The notes below the pieces were generated by a model. It was not told where the DNA came from. It ran no database searches and was given only the letters and a program-made list of their open reading frames with translations. Of a DNA stretch of 64,000 nt, positions 53,539 to 62,792 are shown piece by piece (within the stretch, counting starts at the first letter, position 1; each line of letters starts with the position of its first letter). Source of the stretch: an uncultured Sutterella sp. Lineage in GTDB: Bacteria; Pseudomonadota; Gammaproteobacteria; Burkholderiales; Burkholderiaceae_F. A program made the position numbers and the translations under genes. The DNA is taken from contig UQYP01000001.1 in NCBI GenBank assembly GCA_900545335.1, forward strand, positions 261,089 through 325,088. The letters are read 5' to 3'.

Positions 53539-54963
53539 CTAAAAAGTGCAGTGATCAAAGATGGCTTTGGGCTGCGTGAATTCCAAAAGACCGGCGTATC
53601 CGCCCTCTCTTCCGATGCCGCTTTGTTTATAGCCGCCAAAGGGAGCAGTCACGTCGCGCGGTCCGTCGTTAATATAGACGTTGCCGGCTTTGATCCGTTT
53701 AGCCACTTCAATTGCCCGAGCCTTATTGCCGAATACTGCAGCGTTAAGACCGTAAGGCGTGTCGTTGGCAATCGCAATGGCCTCTTCAATATCTTTATAG
53801 GTGATAACACAAAGCACCGGCCCGAAAATTTCCTCCCGAGCAATTCTCATGGAGTTTTTCACATCCGTGAAAATCACCGGATGAACGTAATAGCCCTTCG
53901 TTGCATCTTGAGGGATGCTGCCCGCAAGCATTGTGGCACCTTCTTCTAACCCGAGTTTGATATAAGAGGTGATTTTGTCAAACTGAGCTTTTGAAGAAAC
54001 CGGTCCGATCCGAGTGGCCGGATCTGTCGGATCGCCCACCGTGTAGTCCGGAAGGTGTTTGAGCAGAAGTTCTTCAATAACTTTTTTATCGGCTTCAGGG
54101 ATGAGCAGACGAGAAAAGGCTGTGCAGGTTTGACCGCTATTGAGGAAAATGGAATCAAAGAGTTTAGAGACCGCTTTGTCATAATCGGCACCCGGCAGCC
54201 AAATAAAAGGAGACTTGCCGCCCAATTCCAGACTGATGCGCTTGACACTTTCCAAAGCCCGCTGACTGAGTTTGATACCGACTTTGGTGGATCCTGTGAA
54301 AGAAACCATGTCAACTAACGGATGCGAGGCTAATGCGTCACCGACTGCACTGCCTTTGCCGGTTACCATGTTGATGACGCCTGCCGGGAATCCTGCCTGG
54401 TCAAAAGCATCGACTAAAAGATAGGCGGTAAGGGGCGTGTGCTGGCTCGGTTTCAATACAACAGTGTTACCCATCAGGATTGCGGGAATAATCTTTTGAA
54501 CCACTTGGCCCAGCGGATAATTCCAAGGCGTAATGCAGGCAACCACTCCGATCGGTTCACGGTAAACCGTCGACTGTTTCAGACTTTCTTCCAAGGCAAG
54601 CTCTGCGGCGCACTCAATATAGGAACGGGTTCTTGTGAATTGATACACGCAGTGCGACTGAACGGAAAAACTCACAGGGGCGCCGAGTTCTTTGACTTCT
54701 AGATTAATAATTTGATCTTTATAGCTTTCAAAAACGGCAAGCATCTTTTTCATGAGGCCGATTCTCGTGCCCAATTCTGTTTTAGACCACGATTCGAATG
54801 CCTGATGAGCTGCCCGAACAGCTCGGTCAATATCTTCGCTGTTGCCTTCCGGAACCTTGGCAAAATGCTCAAGGGTGGCAGGGTTTTCCACCTCAATAAA
54901 CTGACCGCTTAAAGAGTCCTGCCACTGTCCGTCGATATAGATTTTTTCAAAGTTGTAGCCCAT
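53539..54963 (-). CDS. NAD(P)-dependent aldehyde dehydrogenase
   Basis: 474-residue ALDH-superfamily enzyme oxidising aldehydes to acids. CITPWNYPLGQVV (cofactor binding), SLELGGKSPFIWL with the general-base glutamate (about 246) and NSGQTCTAFSRLL with the catalytic cysteine (about 280) are intact; EIFGPVLCVITY and PFGGYKQSGIGREGG follow. ATG 54963 has AAAGGGGGA upstream; the frame extends a further 46 codons without a ribosome site. Substrate not identifiable. Confidence 0.9.
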   Translation of the reverse strand: MGYNFEKIYIDGQWQDSLSGQFIEVENPATLEHFAKVPEGNSEDIDRAVRAAHQAFESWSKTELGTRIGLMKKMLAVFESYKDQIINLEVKELGAPVSFSVQSHCVYQFTRTRSYIECAAELALEESLKQSTVYREPIGVVACITPWNYPLGQVVQKIIPAILMGNTVVLKPSQHTPLTAYLLVDAFDQAGFPAGVINMVTGKGSAVGDALASHPLVDMVSFTGSTKVGIKLSQRALESVKRISLELGGKSPFIWLPGADYDKAVSKLFDSIFLNSGQTCTAFSRLLIPEADKKVIEELLLKHLPDYTVGDPTDPATRIGPVSSKAQFDKITSYIKLGLEEGATMLAGSIPQDATKGYYVHPVIFTDVKNSMRIAREEIFGPVLCVITYKDIEEAIAIANDTPYGLNAAVFGNKARAIEVAKRIKAGNVYINDGPRDVTAPFGGYKQSGIGREGGYAGLLEFTQPKAIFDHCTF

Positions 54964-55057
54964 AAATCCCCCTTTGTTGAAATCTCTTATGTTTCTATTA
55001 TGAGTATAGGACGGTGCGCAGAGAGTGTTTTGCTTTTGGTTAAAGGCTTGGAAGTAC

Positions 55058-55087
55058 AAAAAAAGGCGGCTGGGTAATCGGCCGCCT
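55058..55087 (-). terminator. Terminator of the zinc/cadmium ATPase gene
   Basis: AGGCGGC (55064-55070) pairs with GCCGCCT (55081-55087); on the minus strand it is followed by seven or more T (55064-55058). Confidence 0.85.
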
Positions 55088-55104
55088 CGAAACAGAATCA
55101 AGGA

Positions 55105-56991
55105 TTAAAGATTTTTTACGAAAAGTGCTCTGATAGCGTTGAGAACCGCCAAAATCATGACACCGACGTCAGCGAAAATGGCCATCCACATATTGGCAAG
55201 ACCGATCGCACCAAGGAAGAGGCAAAGTACCTTAATGCCGATCGCAAACCAAATGTTTTCTTTAACAATTGCCAGGCACTTTCTGGAAATCTTGATGCCT
55301 TTGGCGATCTTTAATGGATCGTCGTCTATGAGGACAACGTCAGCGGCTTCAATCGCTGCGTCAGAGCCCATCGCTCCCATTGCGATACCGATATCGGCTC
55401 GGGAAAGAACCGGTGCATCGTTGATGCCGTCACCGACAAAGGCAAGCTTTCCACGGGATTTGTTTTGCTCGAGCAATTCCTCAACGATATGGACTTTGTC
55501 AGCAGGCAGAAGTTCACTGCGAACCTCATCAATCCCCAGTTCTTTGGCAACGTTTTCTGCCACTTTACGGCTGTCGCCCGTGAGCATCACAGTTTTTTGA
55601 ATGCCGGCCTTTTTAATAGCGCGGATCGCTTCTTTTGCGTGTGCTTTGATACGGTCGGAAATAACGATATGACCGTGATATTCACCGTTAATGGCTACGT
55701 GAACAATCGTTCCGACACTGCGGCAGGGGATCGCTTCAACGTTGAGACTTCGCATCAGTTTTTCGTTGCCGACGCCGATTTCCATATCATCGATTTTTGC
55801 AATGACACCCTGGCCACTGATTTCGTGGATGTCCTTAATGCGGGTGCGGTTAATCGGCAGGCCGTAGGCTTTTTGTAGACTGACGCTGATCGGGTGAGAG
55901 GAAGCACTTTCGGCCATCGCTGCCAGTTCCAAAAGTTTCTTTTCCTCAATCTTGCAGTGGTGGATGCCGACCACTTCAAAAACACCCTCTGTCAAAGTAC
56001 CGGTTTTATCGAAAACGAGGACCTTGGTTTCAGACAGCGCTTCAAGGTAGTTGGAGCCTTTGACGAGAATCCCTTGGTTACTTGCTCCGCCGATACCGGC
56101 AAAAAAGCTCAAAGGAATACTGATCACTAAGGCGCACGGGCAGCTGATCACAAGAAAGACCAATGCACGGTAAATCCAGTCATCCCACTGAGCATCTACA
56201 CCCATGACAAAAAGACGGACAAGGGGCGGAATGGTGGCTAAAGCCAAGGCACCGAAAAAGACGATCGGCGTATAGACTCTTGCAAAGCGGGAAATAAAGG
56301 CTTCCGAGCGGGATTTGCGGGAGCTCGCATTTTCCACCAATTCCAAAATCTGTGAAACGGTTGAGTCGCCGAAAAGCTTAGTTGTTCGAACCTTTAAAAG
56401 CCCGGACAAATTGATGCAGCCGCTTGTGATTTCATCGCCGGCTTCAACGTTTCGCGGTAGGCTTTCACCGGTCAGTGCACTCGTATTTAAGGTGGATTCA
56501 CCTTCAATGACCACACCGTCTATGGGGACTTTTTCGCCGGGCTGAACGACAATCACAGTGCTGATTTCTACTTCATCAGGATCAACCTGAACCAATTGAC
56601 CGTCTTTTTCAATGTTGGCGTAGTCCGGACGGATATCCATGAGTTGGCAGATGTTTTTACGGCTTTTGCCGACAGCGTAGGCCTGAAACCATTCACCGAT
56701 TTGATAAAAAAGCATGACGGCAACCGCTTCTGTGTAGTCGCCCGTGTTGTCATACAAAGCAATGGCAATGGCGCCTAATGTGGCCACGGTCATCAGCAGA
56801 TTTTCATCAAAGATGCGCCCGTTGGAGATGCCTTTGGCGGCTTTGAGCAAAATGTCATAGCCGACAATGAAATAAGGAATTAAAAACAGGGCAAGCCTTA
56901 AGTAACCCGTAATAGGACTCAGAACCAATGCAATCAATAGGACCGAAGCAATGATGATGCGAATGAGCATCTTTTTTTGTTTGGCCGTCAT
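55105..56991 (-). CDS. P1B-type heavy-metal ATPase (Zn/Cd/Pb type)
   Basis: 628-residue metal-efflux ATPase. The membrane metal site CPCALVISIP (about 285-294), phosphorylation motif DKTGTLTEG (about 328-336), HP motif SSHPIS and hinge GDGINDAPVL are present. The last helix carries FADVGVMILAVLNAIR with the aspartate typical of the ZntA/CadA group. Unlike ZntA it has no N-terminal metal-binding domain: it begins directly with membrane helices, and a free HMA protein is encoded just upstream. Expected to export zinc, cadmium or lead. Confidence 0.9.
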   Translation of the reverse strand: MTAKQKKMLIRIIIASVLLIALVLSPITGYLRLALFLIPYFIVGYDILLKAAKGISNGRIFDENLLMTVATLGAIAIALYDNTGDYTEAVAVMLFYQIGEWFQAYAVGKSRKNICQLMDIRPDYANIEKDGQLVQVDPDEVEISTVIVVQPGEKVPIDGVVIEGESTLNTSALTGESLPRNVEAGDEITSGCINLSGLLKVRTTKLFGDSTVSQILELVENASSRKSRSEAFISRFARVYTPIVFFGALALATIPPLVRLFVMGVDAQWDDWIYRALVFLVISCPCALVISIPLSFFAGIGGASNQGILVKGSNYLEALSETKVLVFDKTGTLTEGVFEVVGIHHCKIEEKKLLELAAMAESASSHPISVSLQKAYGLPINRTRIKDIHEISGQGVIAKIDDMEIGVGNEKLMRSLNVEAIPCRSVGTIVHVAINGEYHGHIVISDRIKAHAKEAIRAIKKAGIQKTVMLTGDSRKVAENVAKELGIDEVRSELLPADKVHIVEELLEQNKSRGKLAFVGDGINDAPVLSRADIGIAMGAMGSDAAIEAADVVLIDDDPLKIAKGIKISRKCLAIVKENIWFAIGIKVLCLFLGAIGLANMWMAIFADVGVMILAVLNAIRALFVKNL

Positions 56992-57007
56992 CTTTTTACT
57001 CTTAGAT

Positions 57008-57029
57008 CAATTAAGTGTTTGTTTAATTG
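57008..57029. promoter_or_regulatory. ArsR/SmtB-type operator copy 1
   Basis: CAATTAA-8 bases-TTAATTG, a perfect inverted repeat 17 bases before the ATPase start. It fits the shared consensus ATTAARTNNTYRYTTAAT only approximately in the centre. Implies that the ATPase gene has its own repressed promoter. Confidence 0.6.
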
Positions 57030-57076
57030 TTTGTGATTTAAAAAGCACCATCTCAGACAATGATGCTTCTTTATTT

Positions 57077-57295
57077 TTAGAGCTCGATTTCGCAGTCGGG
57101 TTCAACTTTCTTGCATTCGGCAAGCACCGTCTTCATCACGGCTTTGGGATCGGCGCCTTCGGCAAAGGTCACGATCATCTTTTGGGTCATGAAATTCACA
57201 ACGACAGAGGCGACACCTTCAACTTTTGCCGTGGTTTCTTCCATCAAACGGGCGCAGTTAGCGCAGTCAACTTCGATAGCATAGGATTTTTTCAT
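57077..57295 (-). CDS. Stand-alone HMA-domain metal-binding protein
   Basis: 72-residue heavy-metal-associated domain with ferredoxin-like fold. The metal motif reads DCANCARLME (about 10-19), lacking the leading GM of copper chaperones and resembling the N-terminal domain of ZntA-type ATPases. It probably delivers metal to, or regulates, the ATPase encoded 85 bases downstream, which lacks this domain. CAAGGAG precedes the start. Confidence 0.88.
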   Translation of the reverse strand: MKKSYAIEVDCANCARLMEETTAKVEGVASVVVNFMTQKMIVTFAEGADPKAVMKTVLAECKKVEPDCEIEL

Positions 57296-57318
57296 TGCAA
57301 TCTCCTTGAAAAATTTAT

Positions 57319-57340
57319 CAATTAAGTAATCACTTAATCG
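57319..57340. promoter_or_regulatory. ArsR/SmtB-type operator copy 2
   Basis: Contains ATTAAGT-AATC-ACTTAAT, a perfect inverted repeat, 24-45 bases before the HMA gene. Confidence 0.65.
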
Positions 57341-57377
57341 TTAAAAGGAAATATAATCGGACTGTTTAAAGCTGTCA

Positions 57378-57399
57378 AGATTAAATAATCGTTTAATTT
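57378..57399. promoter_or_regulatory. ArsR/SmtB-type operator copy 3
   Basis: ATTAAA-TAATCG-TTTAAT ends a few bases before the arsR-type start at 57403, suited to autorepression. Confidence 0.65.
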
Positions 57400-57402
57400 A
57401 AT

Positions 57403-57768
57403 ATGAGTGAAGAAATCCTTTTACCACATCATCACGGGCATCATGAAAAGGCATTCCAGGATCTGCCTCAGACGGCGAATTTTGCTCAGGTAGCAAATGT
57501 ATTTAAACAGCTGAGCGATCCGGTTCGGTGTCGAATTTTTCTCTTATTGTGTCACTCCGAAGAGTGTGTTCTTAATATTGCTGCCTTTATGAATATGAGT
57601 AGCCCCGCAGTTGCGCATCATCTGCGGTTATTAAAAATGGGTGAGTTGGTTGAAACGAGACGCGAAGGCAAGGAAGTGTTTTATCGTGCCGCAAAGTCGG
57701 ATCTGGCTCAGGAGCTTCACCATATGATTGAACGGGTGATGAATCTTTCCTGCTGCAACGACAAATAA
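57403..57768 (+). CDS. ArsR/SmtB-family metal-responsive repressor
   Basis: 121-residue winged-helix repressor. LSDPVRCRIFLLLCHSEECVL contains the conserved ELCVCD-like metal region and AAFMNMSSPAVAHHLRLLKMGELV the recognition helix (about 62-86). A histidine-rich start (LLPHHHGHHEK) and a C-terminal CC (NLSCCNDK) may add metal ligands. It is divergent from the HMA/ATPase genes, with two palindromes in the spacer. Metal binding should release it and induce efflux. Confidence 0.92.
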   Translation: MSEEILLPHHHGHHEKAFQDLPQTANFAQVANVFKQLSDPVRCRIFLLLCHSEECVLNIAAFMNMSSPAVAHHLRLLKMGELVETRREGKEVFYRAAKSDLAQELHHMIERVMNLSCCNDK

Positions 57769-57772
57769 AAAA

Positions 57773-57799
57773 TCCCGAGTAGCTGAAAACTACACGGGA
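57773..57799 (+). terminator. Hairpin after the arsR-type gene
   Basis: TCCCG-AGTAG (57773-57782) pairs with CTACA-CGGGA (57790-57799) with one imperfect pair, shortly after the stop codon. Confidence 0.55.
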
Positions 57800-57806
57800 C
57801 AATTTA

Positions 57807-57882
57807 TGGTGGCTGGGGACGGGATCGAACCGCCCACACGCGGATTTTCAATCCGCTGCTCTACCAACTGAGCTACCCAGCC
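57807..57882 (-). tRNA. tRNA-Phe (anticodon GAA)
   Basis: On the minus strand a 76-base cloverleaf begins GGCTGGGTAGCTCAG, has the anticodon arm GCGGATTGAAAATCCGC and ends GCCACCA with encoded CCA. Confidence 0.96.
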
Positions 57883-57968
57883 GCCGTAAGAGACACGCAT
57901 TTTATCCTAAAAAATTTTGGATTGCAAGAAAATCCAAAATAAATTTTCCCCTCTCGTTTTTTAGTCAG

Positions 57969-58718
57969 TTAAAAATCGAAACTTTGTTGTCCGGGTGTGG
58001 CTGAAGTGCCGAAAGACGACCAATCAATAGGGGTTCGGTTTTGGCTGACTAACCAACGATTGGCGGCAGAGAAATGCCCGCATCCGATGAAAGGCACCGG
58101 AGGCCTGAGAGCAGACAAAGGAGACGGGTGGTTAGCCTTTAAGATTAAATGGTTGGAGGCAAAAGATTGAATCAGCTGCTCTTTTGACTGAGCGTAATTG
58201 CCCCAGAGCATAAAAACTTTTGGAGTTTGATCTTCGGCCAATGCCGCAAGGAGCCGATCGGTGAGAACTTCCCAGCCTTTTTTAGCGTGGCTTGCGGGTT
58301 TGCCTTCTTCTACTGACAAAACAGCGTTAAGAAGCAACACACCTTGCTCGGCCCAACCGAAAAGCTCCCCGGTTGCAGGTGCGGCAATCTGTAGATCTCT
58401 GAAAAGTTCTTTATGGATATTTTTCAGACTCGGGGGAATTTTGCAGTTGGCTGCCACATGGAAAGCCAGTCCCTGAGCCTGCCCCGGTCCATGATAGGGG
58501 TCCTGCCCCATAATGACGATACGGGTCTGAGCAAAAGAGGTTAATTCCAGGGCTCGAAAAGGGGAGGGCGGATAGATGACCGCCCCTGATTGCATCCGAC
58601 TTTGAAGGAAATCTCTCAAAGATTGTCCGATTTCACTGTCGAAAAAGTCTGACAGGATCGGCAACCAATCTTTTTTTACCCGAGAAGTGTCTAAGTACAT
58701 GGGAAAATTATTGAGCAT
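57969..58718 (-). CDS. ung: Uracil-DNA glycosylase
   Basis: Removes uracil from DNA in base-excision repair. The catalytic motif GQDPYHGPGQAQGLAF (about 70-85) and the second motif HPSPLSALR (about 196-204) are both present. 249 residues is slightly above usual. The start at 58718 overlaps the end of the previous gene by 11 bases; a second ATG at 58700 is possible. Confidence 0.94.
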   Translation of the reverse strand: MLNNFPMYLDTSRVKKDWLPILSDFFDSEIGQSLRDFLQSRMQSGAVIYPPSPFRALELTSFAQTRIVIMGQDPYHGPGQAQGLAFHVAANCKIPPSLKNIHKELFRDLQIAAPATGELFGWAEQGVLLLNAVLSVEEGKPASHAKKGWEVLTDRLLAALAEDQTPKVFMLWGNYAQSKEQLIQSFASNHLILKANHPSPLSALRPPVPFIGCGHFSAANRWLVSQNRTPIDWSSFGTSATPGQQSFDF

Positions 58719-59112
58719 TCAGGTGTGACTCAATAGCTCCCATGCGGACATGCAGCAAATTAATTTGGCAGGCGAGGTTCGCGGCACCGGCACCTGTTCC
58801 GCCGCCCATCATCTTTTCTTCAAAGCGGCACTGCTCGCCGACGTAGCGATCAAAAGCCGTGTTGGCTTTTTCCAATGCCGGCAAGGCTTCGTTGCGCCCT
58901 GTGACTCGATCCAATTCACCTGCTTGCTGAGTGAGCTTTTCCATGGCTTCGCGATATTCATCTCGAGTCTGTTGAAGCTCTTTTTTCAAACACTCGCGCA
59001 CGGCAGAAGTGGTGGTTGCCGATTTGTAGCACTGTTCGATGGAATCTTGGGCGAGAGAGACACCCGGCAGTGCCAGAGCCAAAAGAGAGCTGAGGAAGAG
59101 AATTTTTTTCAC
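58708..59112 (-). CDS. Secreted small protein, DUF1311/LprI-like
   Basis: About 134 residues beginning at GTG 59112 (GGAG eight bases upstream) with a signal peptide ending VSLAQ. The mature part is helical, with CYKSATTTSAVRECLKKEL and a Cys pair (ECL...EQCRFE, then LACQ), a pattern of DUF1311/lysozyme-inhibitor LprI proteins. Family assignment is moderate. Lies between gph and ung, one base after the gph stop. Confidence 0.65.
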   Translation of the reverse strand: MKKILFLSSLLALALPGVSLAQDSIEQCYKSATTTSAVRECLKKELQQTRDEYREAMEKLTQQAGELDRVTGRNEALPALEKANTAFDRYVGEQCRFEEKMMGGGTGAGAANLACQINLLHVRMGAIESHLNAQ

Positions 59113-59113
59113 T

Positions 59114-59806
59114 TTAGTTTCTCCGTTCTTTTTCGATAACAAAGTCGGCTAGTTCTACCATGGTATCAAAGACGAGATCGTTTGGGGCGTACTGTTTGGC
59201 CCATTGGTCGATAGAAATGCCTTCGTTATATCCTGTTTTGACTAAAAGAGCAGGAATTTTTGCGTTTCGGGCCGCAATAGAGTCATTCATAGAGTCACCG
59301 ATCATCAGGCAGTCTTCAATTTCGACTCCCATTCGATGAGCAGCCTCAATCAGCATCTTCGGATCCGGTTTGATGGTATCAACGTCGCCTGCGCCGATCA
59401 CCGTTTCAAAAAAATCCAGCAAATTAAATTGCGTGACTAATTTTCTGGCAACATTGGCCGGTTTATTCGTCACAATCGCCATCTTGAAACCGGCCTTTTG
59501 CAAACGAGCGAGAGCCTCAGGGACCGTGGGAATTTGTCTGGTTCGGGTCCCTTCGGCTAATTTCATTTCCTGCAGGTACTTCGGAAGCACTTCATCGACG
59601 AGTTTTTCTTCGGGCACTTGGCCACAGGCCTTGGTTAGCGCCCGTTGCACAAGAACTCTTGCGCCCTTGCCGATAAATAGGGCAACATCACTTCTGTCGA
59701 TACGAGGCAGCGATCGGGATGCAAGAGTATTGTTGATCGCTACCGTGAGATCGTCGACAGAATCCAATAAGGTACCGTCCAAATCAAATAAAAGTGCTTT
59801 AACCAC
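59114..59806 (-). CDS. gph: Phosphoglycolate phosphatase
   Basis: HAD-family phosphatase of about 230 residues. Nucleophile motif LFDLDGTLLDSVDDL at the start, IVTNKP (motif II), KPDPKML (motif III) and IGDSMNDSIAARNA (motif IV). Start taken at GTG 59806, giving VVKALLFDLDG and an 8-base overlap with rpe; an ATG further upstream would overlap rpe much more. The rpe-gph order is common in proteobacteria. Confidence 0.9.
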   Translation of the reverse strand: MVKALLFDLDGTLLDSVDDLTVAINNTLASRSLPRIDRSDVALFIGKGARVLVQRALTKACGQVPEEKLVDEVLPKYLQEMKLAEGTRTRQIPTVPEALARLQKAGFKMAIVTNKPANVARKLVTQFNLLDFFETVIGAGDVDTIKPDPKMLIEAAHRMGVEIEDCLMIGDSMNDSIAARNAKIPALLVKTGYNEGISIDQWAKQYAPNDLVFDTMVELADFVIEKERRN

Positions 59807-60563
59807 GATTTCTGCTCGCCTCTGCAACTTCTTTACGGCGAAGCATTTCCATATCATGGTCAATGGCTTCGCGCATCTGATCAATCACCTGTTTGTAACC
59901 CGAAGGAGACTTTTTGCCGAAAATGGCGCTCCCTGCCACAAATGTGTCAGCGCCGGCAGCAGCTAAAGCGCCGATATTTTCGACTTTAACACCTCCGTCG
60001 ACCTCTAACAGAATCTCATGGCCCGTTGCTCTTTTATGCCGGTCGATAATTTGGTGGGCAGTGGCAATTTTGTTAACGATTGCCGGAATAAAAGACTGAC
60101 CGCCAAAGCCCGGATTCACACTCATTAATAAAACGAGATCAACTTTATCGATGACGTACTCGAGGTAATTTAATGAGGTGGCCGGATTAAAGACGAGGCC
60201 AGCCTTGCAGCCGCAGTCGTGAATCAGTGACAAGGTACGGTCAATGTGGCGGCTTGCCTCACAGTGAAAGGTGATGTAATTGGCGCCAGCTTTGGCAAAC
60301 ATGGGAATCAGACTGTCAACAGGCTCAACCATCAAGTGCACGTCAATCGGAACCTGGATGTGCGGGCGAATGGCCTCGCAAACCAAGGGACCTACAGTCA
60401 GATTGGGGACGTAGTGATTGTCCATCACGTCAAAGTGAATCCAATCCGCCCCGGCTTGAACAACATCACGAACTTCTTCTCCCAGTCTGGCAAAATCGGC
60501 TGAAAGAATGGACGGAGCGATGCGGCATTTCGCAGAAGGTTTGGGACGACTGAAAATAGACAT
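59799..60563 (-). CDS. rpe: Ribulose-phosphate 3-epimerase
   Basis: TIM-barrel epimerase of the pentose phosphate pathway. APSILSADFARLGEEV, HFDVMDNHYVPNLTVGP, DVHLMVEP, SVNPGFGGQSFIP and VDGGVKVENI are all in order, with metal ligands His, Asp, His and Asp. Start at ATG 60563 gives about 254 residues with a short extension before RIAPSILSADF. It is the first gene of the rpe-gph-lprI-like-ung cluster. Confidence 0.94.
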   Translation of the reverse strand: MSIFSRPKPSAKCRIAPSILSADFARLGEEVRDVVQAGADWIHFDVMDNHYVPNLTVGPLVCEAIRPHIQVPIDVHLMVEPVDSLIPMFAKAGANYITFHCEASRHIDRTLSLIHDCGCKAGLVFNPATSLNYLEYVIDKVDLVLLMSVNPGFGGQSFIPAIVNKIATAHQIIDRHKRATGHEILLEVDGGVKVENIGALAAAGADTFVAGSAIFGKKSPSGYKQVIDQMREAIDHDMEMLRRKEVAEASRNRG

Positions 60564-60666
60564 GACAAGATTCCCGCAGAAAAAATAAAGATGCTCCAAT
60601 TGTAACTGAGAGCCAAAGAAGAGGACGGCTTTTTGTACAATGAACAGGTTCTAAAAGAGGCAAAAC

Positions 60667-61833
60667 ATGAAATTAAGCAGAATTTGTTTTTGTGCGGGGT
60701 TGGCTGCCCTTTTGGCAGCTTGCACGACGACGCCGCCGGAAAAAGAGATGAAGCCGGGTGAAACGAAGTTGTCACTCAAACCTGTGGAATATGCCTCATT
60801 GCCTGCAATGCCGGATCAGAACTGGCAGCCTGCCTTGAGTGCATTTAAAGAATCCTGCAAGAAAATGTCAGCTAAAGCCGGCTGGCAGGAAGTTTGTTCT
60901 ATTGCTCAGACTTTACCCTCAAGTCAGGCCAAATCATTTTTTGCAGCCTATTTCACCCCCTATCAGGCCGTCTCTGAAAGTATGACCGGTGACGGTGAGC
61001 TAGTGAGCAGTGATACGGGGAAAATGACCGGGTACTATGAGCCGATTCTCTACGGCAGTAAGAAGAAAAAAGCGCCTTATATTTACCCGCTTCACACGAT
61101 GCCCGATGATCTTATTACCGTGGATTTGGCAGAGCTTTATCCGCAGCTCAAAGGCATGCGTTTAAGAGGACAGATTCAGGGCAATAAATTAGTGCCCTAT
61201 GATTCACGTGCAGAGCTGGCTAAGAGAAATCTGGACCGCTATGCCATTGCCTGGGTCGAGGATCCTGTGGCAGCTTTTTTCTTACAAGTGCAAGGCTCAG
61301 GCCGTATCGTGCTGCCTGACGGTTCATACATGCGGGTTGGCTACGGTGATGTGAACGGTCACCCGTACAGAGGAATCGGAAACTATCTTGTGAAAAAGGG
61401 CTACTTAAAGAGCCACGAGCTCTCCATGCAGAGCATTCAGGCTTGGGCGAGAAAAAATCCCAAAAAAGTTCAGGCGGTCCTCAATCAAAATCCGAGTTAC
61501 GTCTTCTTTATAGAGCGCAAGGACCAGGATCCCAATGAAGGCCCGATCGGTGCGCAAGGGGTGCCATTAACAGAAAAGGGCTCAGTTGCTGTCGACAGAC
61601 GTTTTTACCAACTTGGCTGGCCTATTGTGGTCGATGTTGAGCAAACGAACCCCGACATGAAATTTACGCGCGCTGTCGTTGCTCAAGATACGGGCGGCGC
61701 CATTCGCGGGCCGATTCGCTTTGACTTTTATTGGGGCAGCGGCGATGAGGCCGCATTAAACGCCGGGAAACAAAACAGCCAGGTGAAGGCTTGGGTGCTG
61801 CTGCCCAATGGAGTTGAACCCGAAACCCGATAG
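60667..61833 (+). CDS. mltA: Membrane-bound lytic murein transglycosylase A
   Basis: 388-residue outer-membrane lipoprotein that cleaves peptidoglycan. Signal with lipobox LAAC (about residue 19). The MltA domain has TGYYEPILYGS near 119 and YDSRAEL, and the 3D domain contains FFLQVQGSGRIVLPDGSYMRVGY (about 200-222) and VVAQDTGGAIRGPIRFDFYWG with the catalytic aspartates (about 338-358). Divergent from rpe. Confidence 0.93.
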   Translation: MKLSRICFCAGLAALLAACTTTPPEKEMKPGETKLSLKPVEYASLPAMPDQNWQPALSAFKESCKKMSAKAGWQEVCSIAQTLPSSQAKSFFAAYFTPYQAVSESMTGDGELVSSDTGKMTGYYEPILYGSKKKKAPYIYPLHTMPDDLITVDLAELYPQLKGMRLRGQIQGNKLVPYDSRAELAKRNLDRYAIAWVEDPVAAFFLQVQGSGRIVLPDGSYMRVGYGDVNGHPYRGIGNYLVKKGYLKSHELSMQSIQAWARKNPKKVQAVLNQNPSYVFFIERKDQDPNEGPIGAQGVPLTEKGSVAVDRRFYQLGWPIVVDVEQTNPDMKFTRAVVAQDTGGAIRGPIRFDFYWGSGDEAALNAGKQNSQVKAWVLLPNGVEPETR

Positions 61834-61840
61834 ACTCTTT

Positions 61841-62635
61841 TCAGAAAAGACCTCGATAAATAAACTGGCCGCCCAAAAGGAACATCACGCAGGAGAGCAA
61901 AACAATGATGATTCTCGGGCGGCTTTTCTTTGAGAGTAAAGCGCCAATCTGTGCGCCGACCATGGCACCGCACCCGACGGCAATAGCCGGTACCCAAACG
62001 ATGTGGTTTAGGGCCGCGTGACCGATGACGCCCACGGCAGAGCTCACCATCAGGATAAAAGTAGACGTGGCCACAGCAATGTGAGCCGGGAATCCCAGAA
62101 TGAAAACCATCATCGGCACGTGAATCACACCGCCGCCAATGCCTAAGATAGAAGATAAAAAGCCTACGAGAAATGAAAGGGCAACGCCCAGCAAAACATT
62201 AAATTGAGCCGTTTCAACGGAAAATTCTGCAGCAGATACATTGGCTTTTTTAGATCGTGATTTGCTGTACATCAGAATGGAGAGGATGCACAGGGCGGAG
62301 CCGAAAATGAGCGAGAAGCTGTTTCCTGTAAAGAAGTCTGTTATGTAGCTTCCCATGAATGCGCCTGGCACCGTGGCGAGCGCAAAAGGAACGGCAGCTC
62401 TGAACATGACTTTATGCTGGCGGATGTAAGCCCAGGTGCCCGACAGAGCATTGAGGAGAACCCCGAATAAACTTGTGCCGATGACTTGTTGGACATTTTC
62501 AAATGTAGAGCCGTTAGGCGCCATCATCGTCAACATAAAAAGCGGCACCATAATCATGCCGCCTCCGATACCGACCAAGGCGCCAAAAGCGCCAACACCG
62601 ATGCCTACCGCAAAAAGTTCAATAAATTCGATCAT
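61841..62635 (-). CDS. TauE/SafE (TSUP) family membrane transporter
   Basis: 264-residue inner-membrane protein with about eight helices in two halves, each with the family motif: GALVGIGGGMIMVPLFML near residue 17 and LSSILGIGGGVIHVPMMVFIL near 160. Such proteins export or import sulfite, sulfoacetate and similar anions. Start at ATG 62635 (an upstream TTG is in frame). Substrate unknown. Confidence 0.88.
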   Translation of the reverse strand: MIEFIELFAVGIGVGAFGALVGIGGGMIMVPLFMLTMMAPNGSTFENVQQVIGTSLFGVLLNALSGTWAYIRQHKVMFRAAVPFALATVPGAFMGSYITDFFTGNSFSLIFGSALCILSILMYSKSRSKKANVSAAEFSVETAQFNVLLGVALSFLVGFLSSILGIGGGVIHVPMMVFILGFPAHIAVATSTFILMVSSAVGVIGHAALNHIVWVPAIAVGCGAMVGAQIGALLSKKSRPRIIIVLLSCVMFLLGGQFIYRGLF

Positions 62636-62754
62636 GGGAGCCAATAAAAAGCAATGCTTAATAAAAGGAAATTATTAAACAGGAAAGATGTCGCCAGTAT
62701 ATTACGAGAGTCGGCTTTCGTCAGAAAAAGCGTAGGTTCTTGCACCTAGAAAAA

Positions 62755-62781
62755 TGCGATCGGTATTGGAAACCGATCGCA
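62755..62781 (-). terminator. Terminator of dsbC
   Basis: TGCGATCGGT (62755-62764) pairs with ACCGATCGCA (62772-62781); minus-strand reading ends in a short T tract. Confidence 0.75.
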
Positions 62782-62792
62782 CCAGTTAAAAG

